Assembly: GCA_036877525.1 (NCBI GenBank)
Contig: JAZGTH010000015.1
Coordinates: 5,972,001 to 6,036,000 of the forward strand
DNA length: 64,000 nucleotides
Direction: 5' to 3'
Origin: Chromobotia macracanthus
Taxonomy: Eukaryota > Chordata > Actinopteri > Cypriniformes > Botiidae
Below, piece by piece: positions 49,001 through 60,800 of this stretch. Position numbers and translations under genes: made by a program. Each line of letters opens with the position of its first letter. Within the stretch, counting starts at the first letter, position 1. The notes below the pieces were generated by a model that searched no databases, was not told where the DNA came from, and saw only the letters and a list, made by a program, of their open reading frames with translations.

Positions 49001-52000
49001 TACAAGTTAATTGATCCTGTCTGTTAACCAGGTCTGTCGATGGGTGACATCCCCAGTAATCAACCAATTGGGATTGTGCTGACCGTGATTGGTGTGGTGG
49101 TTCTGGACTTCTGTGCTGATGCTTTAGATGGACCAATCAGAGCTTACCTCCTGGATGTGGCTGATACTGAGGAACAGGATGTGGCTCTAAATATCCACGC
49201 TTTCTCAGCAGGTACTTTGGCTAAGACTGGGAGGGATAAATTGATCTAAGATGGATTAGGTGTGATGTGTACCAAAATTTGGTACTAGGGATGGTTTTAT
49301 CTCCTGTGGAACACAAAAGCAGAACTTTAGTAGAAAGATTCTGCTCTGAAAGTAATGATATGAAAGTAATCTGTTTTCCAATGAAAGTATTTGTTTACAG
49401 TTTAAAATAACATGTTTTTGTGTTTAGGGCTGGGAGGTGCTTTAGGTTACATGTTTGGTGGGCTGGACTGGACCAATACTTTCCTGGGTCGAGCTTTCAA
49501 AGCCCAAGAGCAGGTCCTCTTCTTCTTTGCAGCCATCATCTTCATCATTTCTACAATGCTTCATCTGTTCAGCATCAATGAGCATCTATATAACCCCAAC
49601 CAGCAAGGTGGACTGAAAAATGAGGATGAAGATGGGTCACCTTCTGTTAAGCCCTGTGGCAGCTTTGCATCCAATCGTTTCTTGCCTCAACTAGAATTTA
49701 TCCCTGAAGAAGAGCCATTTTCAACCCAGGAGGATGATCGGTCTGAGCGTGAAGCTCCAGAAGAGTTTTTAAGCATCGATTTGGTGCGGAGTAAAAGTGA
49801 CTCAGTTCTGGCAATGCCAGATGCTACCATAGAACTCGACTCAGACTTAGACTTGGACCACGATGGTCAGTTTTTGTGTGACATTGAACCGTCTTTATTT
49901 AATGACTTTCTGGTTCTCCAAGAAGATGGAGTAGCATTGGATTGCCAACACAACACTGGCAAGCTCAATCAGTGTGCTGGCCCCCAGTCAGACAAGCTGG
50001 ATAGCAACGGCGAAAGTCTTGGAGTTGCCAAGACTGTAAACAGTAACTTTGCTAGTCCCAGAAGGGCAGCTAGTCACGCAGGCAAAGTCGGTTTACGTCA
50101 ACCTGGCGCTAGTGCTGCAATGCGTTGCCGCCACCCTTCCTTCTACCGCCAGCCCTCCTTTACTTTCTCATTTTACAGACATGGGGGCTTTCAGTGGCGC
50201 CGTCGCTATGGCAATGTGGCTGGACCAATCAAATCGTCGCAAAGCCTGAACGACATCGATAAAATCGGCAAGCGGCATGGACAGAGGAAACTGCAGCTTA
50301 CTGGCATCGCTGTGTCTCGAAGGCTTGAAGAAGATGAAGAGAGTGAGGATGAGGATGGTGGTACAACAGTCAAATTGCTGTGGCTGTCCATGCTGAAGAT
50401 GCCTCCGCAGCTCTGGCGTCTGTGCGTGTGTCACCTTCTCACCTGGTTCTCCATGATTGCACAGGCTGTGTTCTACACTGACTTCATGGGCCAAGTTATC
50501 TTTGAAGGAGACCCGACTGTAAGAAGATTTCTTTAAGCTGCCTGTGTCCTACAGATAAAAACTTAATAAACAATATTCACAATTATATGTAATACATCAA
50601 TCATAATAGTAATAAGCGTATCTAAGTAACTTTTGGAAAAAAGTGTTCCTCACAACAACTGATAGAACATGGTGCTCGCAACACTAAGTGGTCGTGTTTG
50701 ATTCCAAGGGAATAGATGGACTGATAAACTGTATGTGCTAAATAAACTTCAGGTTGCTTTAGACAGACCTGCCTGTCAAATATATGCAAACATGTAATGC
50801 GAGTTTGGGACATGATACCGATTTGGAGAAGTACTTGATGTTCTGTTGATGTTGTTTTTCAAACCAGGCTGCTGCTAACTCCACCGCCTTGCAGAGCTAC
50901 AGTAAAGGTGTACAGATGGGCTGCTGGGGCCTCGTGATCTATGCAGCTACAGCTGCACTCTGCTCAGGTGGGTATTGTATTGATTAGTACATGGTTTATG
51001 ATGAAAGCTTCCCCGCAGGCTGAGAAATCTTCAGTTTTGTAAGCTGACATTGACACAGATTGTTGTCACTGTTTGCAGTGAGAAATGATACTTTGGCACG
51101 TTTATGTAACTGACTGAAGGTGCTATAGTCAGTTCCTTTCTGTTTTTCTGTCCTGTAGCAAAATTAAGAACTTTACATCCATACAGTTTGTGATTATGGT
51201 TGCGATTCACAATACTCTACAAATGAATAATCGGAACAATGTTTTGCAGATGTGCTCCAGAGAATTCTCAACAACTATGACCTGAGCATAAGAATCATCT
51301 ACATGCTGGGGACTTTAGGCTTCGCTGTTGGTACAGCCATCATGGCCATCTTTCCAAATGTTTATGTTGCCATGGTGATGATAAGCACCATGGGAATCAT
51401 CTGTATGAGCATGTCATACTGCCCTTATGCTCTGCTGGGACAGTACCATGAGATCAAAGAGGTCCGTAGTTTAAAAACTTCAACATCTTGGTGGATGAAA
51501 TGAATGAATTTTTCCACACCAGTGGCCGGTTACACAAACTGCTTAGACTTAGACTAGACTAGTTAGTCATCTCGTTTTTCTCTTCAAGACTGGTTAAATT
51601 TTTTTTTTTAAACGATTCATAAAAAGGTAGAATCCAGAACAGTTTAATCAGCCCTAACTAGTTGCTAGTTGGTCAGACATAGTTTTAACTTGGTGGCTAA
51701 TGTTTACGCAGCTGGTTCCACTGGACAAGTTCAGTTAGGGATTTCAGCAAATCTAAATAACTTATAACAAATTAAATTACTATTATGAATAACAGGATAT
51801 TTTCACCTAGTGGATGATAAACTAGACAAAAAAATCATAATTCCTAAAACCTTTTCTTATGTAAATATATTTTAATGATGTTTAGGTATTTAATTTATAT
51901 GTGTACTGTTTAGTGTAAAACTGTTCTAGTGTTCCTGTAGCTCAGTTGGTAGAGCATTGCGCTAGAAGTGTAAAGTTTGTGGGTTCAATTCCCAGGGAGC

Positions 52001-52480
52001 ACATGCACTGACAAAATGTATGACTTGAATGAACCTTAAGTCGCTTCCAAAGCGTCTGCCAATGCATAAATGTAAATGCACTTAGACCAATAACTGTCAT
52101 TTAACAGTTGAAAAATTGCAGAATAGCTTTTTTTCCTGATTTTTATTTTTTTCCTCTCATTTTCATTTTTACAGTACATTCATCACAGCCCCGGTAACTC
52201 ACGGCGAGGTTTTGGCATTGACTGTGCCATCCTGACGTGTCAGGTGTACATCTCTCAGATCTCAGTGGCGTCCGCTCTCGGCGCAGTCGTCGATGCCGTC
52301 GGGTCGGTGAGGGTCATCCCCATGGTGGCATCAGGAGGCTCCTTTCTTGCTTTTCTCGCTGCAGCTTTCCTCGTCATCTACCCTGACACTTCTGATGATG
52401 AAGATGATGACGACGATGAAGATGAACAACACCCAAGCTCTACAAAGTTGGATACAGGGTCCAGCAATCCAGAATGTTGA
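46062..52480 (+). CDS. slc45a4: Solute carrier family 45 member 4 (7 coding exons, complete)
   Basis: Twelve-helix MFS transporter of the SLC45 family, first described as a proton-coupled sugar carrier and more recently linked to polyamine transport. Exons: 46062-46314, 48611-48799, 49032-49211, 49428-50518, 50868-50967, 51250-51461, 52175-52480, with compatible phases; 776 residues against 768 in human. Start: ATG 46062 (MQASMAPKNA); ATG 46074 is possible and aligns better with human MKMAP. Seen: RLWVMHGAVMFGREFCYAME (TM1), WGRRRPFILALCVGV with the family Arg cluster 122-124, NIHAFSAGLGGALGYM, a long cytosolic loop in exon 4 with RSKSDS, and an acidic C-terminal run at 746-759. The donor after exon 6 is a weak GTCCGT. 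Introns hold a dispersed repeat, a (TTTG)n tract and a SINE. Confidence 0.97.
46428..46694 (+). repeat. Dispersed repeat in slc45a4 intron 1 (pair of 23990-24237)
   Basis: Starts AAGGCAGGGTATGCAATTTC and contains AAGTCTCTTCACATCCTGAT, AGCAATCACTAAGTGG, GGAGGCGTGGCTTTGGAGAG, GAAGGGAGGGTGGGATCTTA and AAGCTAGCTTGC. Each block has its reverse complement, in reverse order, upstream of dgat1. Confidence 0.75.
48815..48837. repeat. (TTTG)n microsatellite beside the slc45a4 exon 2 donor
   Basis: Five to six TTTG units starting 15 bases after the GT of intron 2. Confidence 0.85.
51931..52080 (+). repeat. tRNA-derived SINE, full length, in slc45a4 intron 6
   Basis: tRNA-like head GTTCCTGTAGCTCAGTTGG (box A) and GTGGGTTCAATTCCCAGG (box B), followed by a body AACCTTAAGTCGCTTCCAAA and a tail GCGTCTGCCAATGCATAAAT found on many cyprinid SINEs. 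The acceptor stem is imperfect and no CCA/terminator structure of a working tRNA gene is present. Tail fragments of the same family occur at 61477 and, inverted, at 15043. Confidence 0.85.
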
Positions 52481-53780
52481 AACTAGGAATGCTTGACTTT
52501 TAGTACAAATTCTAGAATGCACAAGCTGTAAGGCCACAAGGGTATGACAGGCTGCTATTGCAGCTAAAGTTTGAATCTTTTTTTAAAGTGCTAATATTGT
52601 TGGCCAGCTAATAAAAAAGACACTTGCTATCACAGATTCACTCACATATGCTGACGGTACACAAACAGACATATTTGATTCGAATATGTGATTGCTAAGA
52701 TTATTTCTCAAGCCATTTTTATCATTTGTGGATGACATTTACATTTTTCAGATTAGAAGACATGTCAGTTTGTTATTGAGTTTTGATACTTTTACATCAC
52801 TACAATAAATACACGGTTTTACTATTCTGAAGTCAATATTTACAGTACAGAATTTGCCACATGTAAGCTGTGGCAATCCAGTTTGTTTTTGGTTAAGATA
52901 TGTTGCACTATTGTTGTGTTCCCGCATTTGATCAGACACTCAGGGGAAAGCTGAACGGCTGCTTTAAGGGAGCATGACTTAGACTTGAACTATGCACAAT
53001 TTCAACATGTTTTTGGGTAATAGTTTAAACTGTGGATTTGAGAGTTTGGTTTGAAGAAACATTGATTTTTCTTAGGTTTGCTATCCATAGGTACGAAGAG
53101 GATGAAGAGTTTGTTGTTGGTCGGCCTCTCAGTTTTACCATCTGGCAGTGTTTGGGGTGCAAAATGAAAATGTGTTTAGCTGTCATGGCAAATTTTTCTG
53201 GTTGTCAACCGCACATCAAAAATAATGACACCAAATTTACAATACTGTTCCAGGTGTTGTTTATGTAGGCAGGTTTTGACACAATTTCTGACTCCGCTTC
53301 TTCACACAGTAAGACAGGCTGAATGTTTTTTCTTTCATACTGCTCACACAATTTCTGTGGCTGCACCTAAGTTGTGGCATAATGTTGTTTGCTCATAAAT
53401 GTAACATTGCAAAATGTTTAAATACATTTTTGTGTTTTTGTTGTACAGAGCTCAGTAGGCTTTGTGTCTTTTTTCATACAGAAAGGTTTTCTTTGTGCGT
53501 GTATGTATTATAAGCAAGGTGGACACTTTTTATCTTTTTGCATATGTGGTACTGATATTAATTTTAAGTGTTTGAACCAAATGGAAAGTTTATGCATTAT
53601 ACCAAATGTTCGCTTTAAATTTGTTTTCATTTCCGATAAAGAGAAGTTTTACAGCAACTAATGGTTTTAATTATTTAAAGCGTGCGCGCTGGAGCGGTCG
53701 CCGCAAATGACCACAAGATGGCGCAAGTTCACAAGAAGTTCATAGCGTCATAAACAACCGCTTGTCTAGCCAATAAACTT
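52481..53780 (+). terminator. slc45a4 3' UTR with candidate poly(A) signals
   Basis: AT-rich sequence after the TGA at 52478-52480. AATAAA occurs at 52804-52809 and at 53772-53777, so the 3' UTR is about 0.35 or 1.3 kb. The distal signal lies inside the CpG-rich start of the dennd3 promoter, which would put the two genes very close. Confidence 0.45.
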
Positions 53781-54119
53781 TATAATCGTGAAAGATAAAG
53801 GAAGAATTGAAAAAAAATCTTCAAAATCAATCTTATACGTTAAGTTACAATACGGTGGATTTTTGTTTCTGTCATTACCAAACCCAGCGTGTCATTTTCA
53901 GACATCGGAAACTTTCAAACAAATCTGTCCAGGTTCACCGTCCTGCCTGAGAAAGTTTGTCCCGCGTTTTTAACGCATTTATTAAAGTGTTTGATATAAT
54001 AATGTTTAATAAAGCAGTCGAGCATGAAGTCATGAATGTAGATTCAAACTGAGCGATTGCAGAGCGCATGCGCAGATCATTGAGCGCTTTGTTTCTTCTG
54101 TTTCTCTTCAGCGGTGCAG
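53690..54119 (+). promoter_or_regulatory. dennd3 promoter and non-coding first exon
   Basis: A CpG-rich stretch (GCGTGCGCGCTGGAGCGGTC) begins at about 53681. GCGCATGCGC at 54063-54072 is a palindromic NRF1-type site. An exon-like end TCTTCAGCGGTGCAG|GTACAAC puts a splice donor at 54120, and the next acceptor (TTCACAG) at 54788-54794 leads into the coding exon 30 bases before the start codon. So exon 1 is probably non-coding and ends at 54119. Confidence 0.5.
53711..53724 (+). promoter_or_regulatory. Candidate CTCF site in the slc45a4-dennd3 gap
   Basis: CCACAAGATGGCGC agrees with the CTCF core CCASYAGRKGGCRS at 13 of 14 positions. It is the best of three such sites in the window and faces right, whereas those at 11867 and 37752 face left. 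Confidence 0.45.
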
Positions 54120-54823
54120 GTACAACACCTGATGCCTTCACTTTACTATAATCGACACATTTGCTTTCTTCCTTTTTTATTGGCATCTCAAAACAACGTT
54201 TTATTTTAGGCATTGGTAGTATGAACGTGTTATAGAAATATCTGCGACGCGTCTAAATGCATCAAAGGTAATTCATCTCCATGAAGAGCAAGTTACGTTC
54301 AGGTTACGTGGGTCTTTTAATCTGTTTTTCATTTGTTGCACAACTATGTTAAATGCAAAACGTTTTGTTTAAAACACGGCTGTGACCTATTTAAAGCTGA
54401 ATGCAAATGTTATGGCTCAGTGTATTACAGTAAACCAGTATGCAAACTTTAATATTTCAGGCGATAGAAGTTTGTTTCATTACCAACCCGCAGTTGTCAC
54501 GTTTGCAAAACAATGTAAGTATGTGTGTGAACGTCTGCAATGTAAGTATGTGTGTAAATGGTAAATTGCAAGTCTGCAATTGACCATTAGCCTATGCAAT
54601 TGATTGTTTAAGCGTAATAAATGACCTGTTAATAGTCAGTATATAGATTTTCAGTTTGCAACCCAGAAACTACAACTAATCAACATTATTTGCATGCCGC
54701 CGAACTTTCTGCATAGAAATAAACGTGAGTTTTCATTGTAACGTGATGCATGAACATTGTTTTTTTTTCTTTATTGATCTTTGTATGTTCACAGATTTGC
54801 CTAAAGTGAGGGATTGATTTTCA

Positions 54824-57800
54824 ATGGCAGACTCTCTGCCTTCTGGATTACTGGAAGCTTGTGTTGTTGTCGGACCTTCAAACGATAAACTGAAGGAGGT
54901 ATACCAGGTACGATAGTAATATCTCTTGACCATATTCAAGAAAAAGTTAATGGAAAATCTGTTAATAATTGCCATATTATTTGTTTTTTTTGCCACAAAC
55001 ATTACAGTAAACCTTCATGTGCAATGCAGTAATATGATCCTCTTTAAAATGTTAATGGGTGACATGGACGCAAAAAAATGTGTTTTTCCACCCTACATTT
55101 TGTATTTAGGAATATCTTGTCTACCAAACATGATCAGACACGCACATCCTGTTTCCAACAGTTTTGCATGTTAATGTGGAATAGTTTCGGTTTTGTTTAA
55201 CCATGTATGGGAAAGCTACATGGAGATAAATCATGGAAAACATGCAGGGATTTAACATGGTGTATTACAATTGAATTTGTAAATGGAAACTATACTGAAT
55301 TTACTTAAACGACTATTGTTTTTTGCAGTATCGCTGGATACTATTTACTATAATATTTTGGATACTATATACTAATATTATATATTAGTATATATTTATT
55401 ATGGACATAATTAACCATTTATAAATGTTTCTCATGAGCAATGAGGGTTTTGGAACGAATGAACAATATCTGTTAGGTTGATCTCTCCAATTAAATCAAT
55501 TCACCAGAATAAATTTGACTTTCCATCACAACTTTAAAGGAAACTCACTCTGTACAATGTAAACTTGCTATGTTGCATTTCCTGTGTGTGGTCAGACTCT
55601 TCTGCAGGTGAACAGAGGTCCTCTACCTCTGCTTGATCCTGAGGTCCTGCAGGTTCATGCACCTCCGTTTGTAACCAAAAGGAACGTCAATGAACCAGGT
55701 GTGGGAAGTTTCAGCAGGACTCAGCGACGATTGTCTTTCATTAAGAAGAAGAACGAAAGGCCCTTGAATGATGCTGGAAAAGGCAAGGAGGAAGCCATAG
55801 AGGATGTCAGTGTTCCTAAAGACCTGGATCTGGTGGCCCTGCCACAACTTTGCTTTCCAGGTGAAATAAATCTTAAAAGCTTTAAATTATGCTCTTGATA
55901 CCTGATACATCCACTTTGTGATGATAACTGTAGTTATGGAAGTGAAGCAGTGCAATCTGGCATAATTTATCTTAAATATACTTGGCTTAAGTATTATCTG
56001 CTGGTGAAAGATTTAAAACCTCTTTTGGTCATTAGCTTTTCTTGAGTAATTCACTCTAATTCTGTTTTTACACTGATCTCTGATACACAGTGTAATAAAT
56101 GAGACACTAAAATCATAACAGCTCTGTAGGAGAAGGCAAAGGTCAACACAAGCAATAAACAGTAACAAACAATAATAAGCGGTTTAGTGTTAGCCCAGAG
56201 TTATTATAGTTTTGAATTTAGTTTTGCTTTCTATTTTATTATTTTATTTATTGTGGGTTTTTATTTATAAAACTTTTAATGTTTTACGGCTGGTTAATGT
56301 TATTTGATATTTAACACTACTTTTCTGTGTTGTTTTTATATTTAAAAAGGAATAAAGTCTGTCTGAAAATAACAGACAAATACATTATGGTCAATTTTAT
56401 TTAATTTTTAGTTTCCTAAAGTCATGGTTTTGGTGTCATAATTTGGTTTCAGTTTATTCAATTTTTTCTTTTTTTCTTCATTTGAATGTTTGTTTACATT
56501 TTTATTCCAGTTAACCATTTATTTGAATTTCATTTGATTAATGATAATAACATTTCAGAATGTTTAGCTTAAATGACATCATCTAAAATGACATCATATT
56601 AAATCTTTAAATCAGGGGGAGTTCATGTATCTCAGGAGCAGCAGAAGGAACAGTTCCACTTCCTGGTGTTTACTGATGTCTTTGGGAACCAGTCACATGG
56701 GGTGGTTCTCCAGTACTATACACCAGTACAGGTCAGACTTTTATGTCAGTTTACTATGGTAACCTCTCCTTATGATTGTGTATTAACTGCTCACCTGTGC
56801 TCTATGTCACATGTTGTTTAAAGGTGTGTCTGATTAAAATTGAGGTCAGTCTGCCAGCTCAAACCATGACACTTGCCATTGGTTTTATGTGACAGTGTTC
56901 TTGTGTCATGAACTTCTTGTTACCCTCTATATTGTTCAAAACACACAAACAGGTGTGACACTGATACTGACATTCAATGCTTTATTTTAGAACCAGGAAC
57001 AGATGCTGAATTATAACGGACATTGGCCATTATCCAAGCCTCCACGACTCTACAGTGCTTATGGGATATGCATCATATCAAAACACCCGTATTACAATGC
57101 TCTCAAGGACTGCCTGTCTAGGTATTGTGTGACCAAGAATAAAAAATTTAAGAGATTTAATCAAAGACATCCATTTGAAAAACAATGAAATATTTTGGAG
57201 ACAGTAGAGAATATGGAGTTGTATTTCAGTACAATGAAGAGGTACAACAGGCTTGCACAACAGTAGCACTGTGCCATTATTTCACAGTTTCTTAGAAGCA
57301 CAACCAAAAGCAAGTTACATTATCAATAAAATAATAAAAAACAGAAACTATTCCTGAGTTTTACTATCTCCTCCCAGCTTTTTAGGTCAACTCAGAATTT
57401 GTCAAAATACTGATATGGAAAAGGAAGTTAAGGAATTTTCTGCCAAACTGGCTCTGGTGCCAGTTCCTCCCCCTGGGCAGCTGCATGTGGTGGGTTTCCA
57501 ACAAACATCCCAGCTGTTTCCAGGTTATAGGAACAATTCCCTAAGTAACAAAAATGTTAAAAATGTTTTTGAAAGTTCTAGGAAGGTTCAAAATGTCCAG
57601 TCTTTAGACGTTTATTAACGTTATTGCTTGGTTATAAGAATGTTATTCAAACATTTTTTAATTAGATAATGTTTGTAAAACATTTTTATATATGATATAA
57701 TGTTAAAAAACATTAATGTAACCGCAAGAATGTTTTAAACAAAGTTAGCCAACATTCTGAGAATGTTCCCTGTTAGACGGGATGTAATGTTCACTATTTC

Positions 57801-60800
57801 CTATTATTTAATGTGCCTTCATAAATTCAGACAACCATGTATTTATAAAATAAGATGTGTTTTAATGATTTTGATTTAGAAGATAAAAAGTTGAGTATGC
57901 AGCATTGAAAAGATTTTTCTCTGTTTCCTGTCAGATGTTCAAGCTGCGTCCTCTCACAATTGTACTTCCATCCGGAGAAGATAAAACTCATCCTGTTATT
58001 GACCTGGATCTTCATCTTCCGTTTCTCTGCTTCAGGTCGAAAGAGCTGCTGCAGGTCTCGTGTTAAATGCGAATAGTGAATAAGTAAACATTAATGGGGG
58101 TTTTCCTTTAAAGAGACTACAGTGAAACCGTCTTCTTGACCCTCAGAAATTATTTGACATGTGCAACTCTGCTTCTCCACAGATCATAACCTGTATACTC
58201 ACAGAACAGCGTATGGTCTTCTTCTCTTCCGACTGGGCCAAACTAACTCTCATTGCAGAATGTTTCATGCTTTATATTCGACCCCTGCGCTGGCAACACC
58301 CGCTGGTGCCCACACTGTCCCGACATATGCTTGACTTTGTCATGGCACCGACCCCCTTCCTCATGGGTTGCCACCTTAGCCACTATGAGGAGGTTGCCAG
58401 GGTAAACTGATTTTACCTAGTTAACTAATTTTGTGTTACTTAACTATGTTCCTTGAAAACCCATTTAGCTGTTCTTTAGTTAAAACAAACTGTTTAATGA
58501 ATTTATTTCATCAGCAGGCCCACAGAACTCTGTGTGTACAGAACTCAACAAAACCTCAAAAAACCCTCCCCCCCAAAAATGTTTCCATTACATTAAAAAT
58601 GACAAAATTGTTATTTTTAATGTTCTATGAACATTTTTTAAAAGTTATAATAACTTTATTCATTGTTTAAGAACTTGTGTAAGAACGTTATTCTCTGTGT
58701 TCAGGATGTACTTCTTTTAAATCTGATAGCACTTTTTACCATGTGTAAATACATTGCACAGATTTCCACAAATGCTGTCCTAAAATTAACACAGAATAAA
58801 ATCCACAGCCTGTACCTGCCCTTTTGAACTTTGTATGTCTAGAAATTCCTAACACCAGTATTTACTGTTTGTCAACATCTACTTAAGATCTGCAGTAAAA
58901 GATTCTCCTGTTCATCACACTGCTCTAATGATTCTGTCATCCCTGTGAATCAGGAAACGGATGATCTGATTCTGATCAACATTGATGAGGGAACAGTGTG
59001 CTGCTCTGTCTGTCATTACGTCAATCTTCCAGAAGCCCCTCAGGCAGCTGCTCAGTGTTTTAAGAGTCGGCAAGAAACATTTAATCATCTGAGCCATCAA
59101 ACATCAGTTTCCTGTCTTGCTCTTGATGTGGGTGTGTGTGATTGGTTTGCTATGATCTTCCTGCAGAAGACAAGGTCTGCAGTTACACTATGACCTGGAA
59201 GTGGTTCATCAGGGCATCTGTGAAGATGTTAATGAGCAGCGAATGCAGAGAAGATGCTGGCAACACAAACTCAACTGGGATATTCAGAACATCACCCTGG
59301 AGCTCATTGTGAACGTGTTTAGGTAACTATCCAGCTAACAATTTTAGGCTGTAGAAACGTTTTCCTAATGCTTAGATTAAGTAACAAAAACATTAAAAGT
59401 GTTATTTTGAAAGTTCTAGGAATGTTGTATTAATGTTATTGCTTGGTTATAAGAAACTTTTTTTACATTTTATAATGTTTTTGAAACATTCCACTAACAA
59501 CTTAAGAATGTTTTTGACATATGATACATTACGTTAAAAAATGCATCAAAAACTAGTGCTATTGCCAAAACAATTTCTGATAACTTTGAGAGAACCTTAA
59601 AGAATGCTAGCCAATGTTCTGAGAATGTTCCCTGTTAGCTGGGTAAGAGCCTCTGCGGAACTAATGTTTTTACCTGAATTTGTAACAGAGGATTAATAAA
59701 CTACATGTTTAATTGGAACAGTTGTTGCTTCCTTTCTCAGAGACGTCAGCGATCATCTTAATTATGAGCACAGAGTTTTTAACACAGATGAGTTTCTAAA
59801 GACAAGGGAACCAGAGGACCAGCCATTTTATAAAAAGGTGACACGCTGTTTCATTAAATGTCTGGTTCTGACCAAACTCTACGACTGATGGCTTTTTTCA
59901 CAACAGGTCTTGGATACGCACATTTTCCACTCCTTCTTAAAAGAACGTTTGAATGGAAAGTTGGATACATTTACCAGAATGGACCTGAATACTCGGACAG
60001 ATGACCAGTATGTACTGTATGTTAGGTTAATATAATATATATTACCTTTGGTATGTTTAACACTCTTAAATGTATGCTGTTAATGCAATTTAATGTTGGT
60101 TACCTTGACAACTGTGCTGTTCTTTTCAATGTGATTTTGAAGATTTTAAGTCCATATTCAATTTATATTCTGTACGTACTGTACACACACAATAGTCGGA
60201 CTACAAAAGATAGAGAAAGACCTTCTTACATGTTTTTGTCATTAAAGCTCAACAAGGGTTTGTTTTCATTCCTTAGAAGAACTGAATAAATTAAAACTTT
60301 GCAACAATTTGAAACGAAAAACTATACTTTTAGCGAAATAATAATTGATAATTCAGCATAATAATTTGCTTATTTAATAGATAATTAGGTTAATCGCAAA
60401 AAGTCATTAGACAACACTCAGTATGGCACTTCAAGCCTTAGGAAAGTAGATTTTTTAAAAACAAAGTATCATAAAAAGTGTTTTGCATTTATCTGTTTGT
60501 TGCAGGAAAACATCAGCAGATTACTCTCGCAAGCGCACCATGGCCCTAAAACATGGTTGCCCGGGCAACAGTCTAAGTAAACATCAGGGCACAAGTCTTA
60601 ATAATGTGGGCGAGGAGAATCACCCAAATGTCCTCAGACAGATTTCTCCTACTAAGATCATTTCTGAAATACGTAAGAAAACTACAGTATATCCTTGTGT
60701 CAGGAAAGCTTTCTTATAAATATTGTATTTCAAAGATACTCTCCGTAAATCAGATAATGAAATGATTGCACATTATTTTAATCATGATTAATGTAATTAA

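Noticed and set aside
51931..52003. tRNA gene
   Set aside because: The boxes are good, but the acceptor and anticodon stems are imperfect and the copy continues into a SINE body and tail found elsewhere in the window.
59110..59166. A 39-base GT-AG intron in dennd3 using GTGGGT at about 59128
   Set aside because: Too short for a vertebrate intron, and it would insert about 20 residues absent from the family. The GC-AG solution gives an exact register.
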